NCBI GenBank assembly: GCA_028275005.1
Contig: JAQCNN010000081.1
Location: 1 to 7,251 of the forward strand
Direction: 5' to 3'
Source of the DNA: Salinirussus sp.
GTDB lineage: Archaea > Halobacteriota > Halobacteria > Halobacteriales > Haloarculaceae
DNA: 7,251 nucleotides
Position 1 is the stretch's first letter; each line of letters opens with the position of its first letter. Made by a program: the position numbers and the translations under genes. The notes beneath the pieces are model-generated. The model was not told where the DNA came from and made no database searches. It saw only the letters and a list, made by a program, of their open reading frames with translations. Positions 6,027 to 7,251 of this stretch are shown here, in pieces.

Positions 6027-6958
6027 ACAACCGCCTCCTCGGCGACAGCCTCGCCCTTCACGACTCGCTGGCCGGTCAGTTCGAGGTAGACGTCCTCCAG
6101 GTCCGGTTCGGTCCAGGCCAGGGAGTCGTAGCCCACCCCGGCAGCCGACAGCCGGTCGGCGACGCTGCCGACCGCCTCCGGGGGAACACCCCTGACCGTC
6201 AGCCGGCCGTCGCGGCGCTCGACCGGGTAGCCCAGGTCCGGCAGCCCGGTCGGTGTGGCCTCGCCCCCATCGTCGCCGGTTAGCTGGACTCGCAGGAGGG
6301 CGTCGCCGCCGTGCTCCGCGACGAGCCGGTCGGGGGTATCGACCGCGAGGAGGCTCCCGTCGGTCAGCAGCCCGACCCGGTCGGCCAGTCGCTGGGCCTC
6401 CTCCATGTAGTGGGTGGTGACGAGCACCGTCGTTCCGGCCTCGGCGCGGGTCGAGAGCAGGTCCCAGAGCTGCCGGCGGCCGGCGGGGTCGATGCCCGTC
6501 GTCGGCTCGTCGAGCACGAGCAGGTCGGGGTCGTTGACCAGCGCCGTCGCCACACAGGTCCGGCGCTGCTGGCCGCCAGAGAGGTTCTCGTAGTGAGTGT
6601 CGGCGTCACCGGCCATCCCGACGTCGTCGAGGACTCTGTCGACCGGCCGGTGGTCGTCGTAGAGGCTGGCGTAGTAGGCCAGCAGCTCGCGGGCGGTCAG
6701 CCGGGCCGGCGGGTCGAAGCTCTGTGGGAGGAGGCCGACCCGCTCGCGGGCTACTGCACGCGGGTCCTGGCCGAACAGTTCGGCACGGCCCTCGGCGTCG
6801 GTCGTGCCCACGAGCGCCCGGACGAGTGTCGTCTTTCCCGCGCCGTTCGGGCCGACGAGCCCGAACACCTCGCCCTCGGCGACGCTGAGGGAGACCCCGT
6901 CGACGGCGACCGTGTCGCCGTAGGCCCGCGAGACATCCTCGGCGACGATGGCTGTCAT
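6023..6958 (-). CDS. ABC transporter ATP-binding protein (ABC-2 exporter type)
   Basis: 311 residues. All nucleotide-binding motifs are intact: Walker A G36-P-N-G-A-G-K-T-T, Q-loop Q79, signature L126-S-G-G-Q, Walker B L146-L-V-L-D-E, D-loop G-I-D (155-157) and switch His183. The region about 215-298 is the C-terminal accessory domain of the CcmA/DrrA-like group, closing with the usual P-D-L-E-D-V-Y-L-E-L-T-G. It energises the permease encoded downstream with a 4-bp overlap. The ATG at 6958 is preceded by a 38-bp gap holding a TATA-like T-run and two inverted repeats, so the pair may have its own regulated promoter. Substrate unknown. From memory, haloarchaeal pairs like this are often near cytochrome oxidase or ctaB genes, which would fit the DUF420 gene in this window, but that link is inference. 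Confidence 0.95.
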   Translation of the reverse strand: MTAIVAEDVSRAYGDTVAVDGVSLSVAEGEVFGLVGPNGAGKTTLVRALVGTTDAEGRAELFGQDPRAVARERVGLLPQSFDPPARLTARELLAYYASLYDDHRPVDRVLDDVGMAGDADTHYENLSGGQQRRTCVATALVNDPDLLVLDEPTTGIDPAGRRQLWDLLSTRAEAGTTVLVTTHYMEEAQRLADRVGLLTDGSLLAVDTPDRLVAEHGGDALLRVQLTGDDGGEATPTGLPDLGYPVERRDGRLTVRGVPPEAVGSVADRLSAAGVGYDSLAWTEPDLEDVYLELTGQRVVKGEAVAEEAVV

Positions 6959-6972
6959 ACTCAGTGCTGAGT
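6959..6972. promoter_or_regulatory. 14-bp palindrome at the ABC operon start, possible operator
   Basis: ACTCAG-TG-CTGAGT has perfect 6-bp arms with a 2-bp centre and directly adjoins the ATG of the ABC ATPase gene, where a leaderless transcript would begin. A repressor bound here would block initiation. No regulator gene is adjacent, so this is a candidate only. Confidence 0.4.
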
Positions 6973-6978
6973 GAGGGG

Positions 6979-6991
6979 CGGCAAAATGCCG
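6979..6991 (-). promoter_or_regulatory. TATA-like box inside an inverted repeat, before the ABC operon
   Basis: CGGCA-AAA-TGCCG has perfect 5-bp arms. On the minus strand it contains GCATTTTGCC, centred about 27 bp before the ATG at 6958, suitable for a leaderless promoter. Alternatively, as it follows the stop of the small membrane protein by 5 bp, it could be that gene's terminator hairpin; no T-run follows it on the minus strand. Confidence 0.4.
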
Positions 6992-6996
6992 TTCGA

Positions 6997-7089
6997 TTAA
7001 CCGACAAGCAGCGCAACCACCAGCCCGATACCGATGAGCAGGAAGACCAGCACGAGCCCGTAGAACATGAACCGGTCCGCGCCCTCCAT
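6997..7089 (-). CDS. 30-residue single-span membrane protein
   Basis: The ATG at 7089 opens a 30-codon frame ending in TAA. It begins M-E-G-A-D-R-F-M-F-Y-G and continues as an uninterrupted hydrophobic helix of about 20 residues (L-V-L-V-F-L-L-I-G-I-G...L-L-V-G), a convincing transmembrane segment with a short acidic N-terminus. In-frame codons continue upstream to the stop of the neighbouring gene (including a GTG at 7095), so the start could be a little earlier. There is no clear TATA box or ribosome site in the 87-bp gap 7090-7176, so it may be co-transcribed with the gene upstream. It lies 38 bp before the ABC ATPase gene. I do not recognise the family; candidate roles are a small subunit of a membrane complex or of the adjacent transporter. 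The composition argues against chance, but expression is unproven. Confidence 0.6.
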   Translation of the reverse strand: MEGADRFMFYGLVLVFLLIGIGLVVALLVG

Positions 7090-7176
7090 GGACACGGCTT
7101 TGGCTGCTACCCGCTTGACCGTGACGCCGGAGCGCCCGCGGTCCCCGGCCCTCCCGACGGCGTCTGTGCCGACCGG

Positions 7177-7251
7177 CTACAGCGCCGCCCGGACCGCGCG
7201 GACGATCCCGTCCACGTCGAACGCCTCCTCCTGCTTGTCGTAGACCGTTTC
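7177..7251 (-). CDS. C-terminal end of an unidentified protein (5' part beyond window)
   Basis: Only the last 24 codons are visible, ending in TAG: E-T-V-Y-D-K-Q-E-E-A-F-D-V-D-G-I-V-R-A-V-R-A-A-L. The acidic helix followed by a small hydrophobic-basic helix and high GC at third positions look like a genuine haloarchaeal coding end. Too little is present to name the product. It is on the same strand as the small membrane protein and the ABC genes and 87 bp upstream of the former. Confidence 0.6.
   Translation of the reverse strand, partial: ETVYDKQEEAFDVDGIVRAVRAAL

Noticed and set aside
6311..6970. Long plus-strand open frame opposite the ABC ATPase gene, and a similar one at 1236-1799 opposite meaB
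   Set aside because: Both are antisense shadows of strongly conserved genes; high GC at third codon positions removes stop codons from the opposite strand. Their products show no recognisable motifs.
1..7251. CRISPR array, tRNA or rRNA genes, insertion sequence
   Set aside because: No regularly spaced direct repeats, no tRNA cloverleaf or rRNA-like sequence, and no transposase frame were seen on either strand.

Overview
The window is GC-rich. Its proteins are acidic (many Asp/Glu), introns are absent, genes are tightly packed, and AT-rich TATA-like boxes sit about 26-30 bp before start codons, implying leaderless or short-leader transcripts. With recognisable archaeal-type gene content (a separate B12-binding methylmalonyl-CoA mutase subunit next to MeaB, a DUF420 membrane protein, an FtsZ relative), this points to a haloarchaeon (class Halobacteria). 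I cannot name the genus.

Layout. (1) 1-794, minus: alpha/beta hydrolase, cut by the left window edge, with its own TATA box. (2) 911-3224, minus: probable operon of a class I SAM methyltransferase, the B12-binding small subunit of methylmalonyl-CoA mutase, and the MeaB G-protein chaperone; the last two overlap by 4 bp. The large catalytic mutase subunit is not here. (3) 3309-3953, plus: a DUF420 membrane protein, divergent from the methyltransferase. (4) 4005-4976, minus: a highly divergent FtsZ-fold protein that has lost the GTP-binding signature, keeps the T7 catalytic loop, and ends in a four-cysteine zinc ribbon. Cysteine-rich coding-like sequence just upstream looks frameshifted out of the gene. 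(5) 4977-5261: a gap with a TATA-like box and an 80-bp nested inverted repeat abutting the next gene's stop codon. (6) 5262-6958, minus: ABC-2 permease and ABC ATPase, overlapping by 4 bp. (7) 6997-7089, minus: a 30-residue single-span membrane protein. (8) 7177-7251, minus: the last 24 residues of an unidentified gene.

How the parts work together. MeaB and the B12 subunit serve the conversion of methylmalonyl-CoA to succinyl-CoA; MeaB protects and reloads the cobalamin cofactor. The ABC pair forms one exporter-type transporter of unknown substrate. DUF420 proteins are linked to haem-copper oxidase assembly in Firmicutes; from memory, haloarchaeal DUF420 and ABC-2 genes often lie near oxidase genes, but no oxidase gene is visible here. 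The FtsZ-like zinc-ribbon protein is the least ordinary item and the best candidate for an undescribed function.
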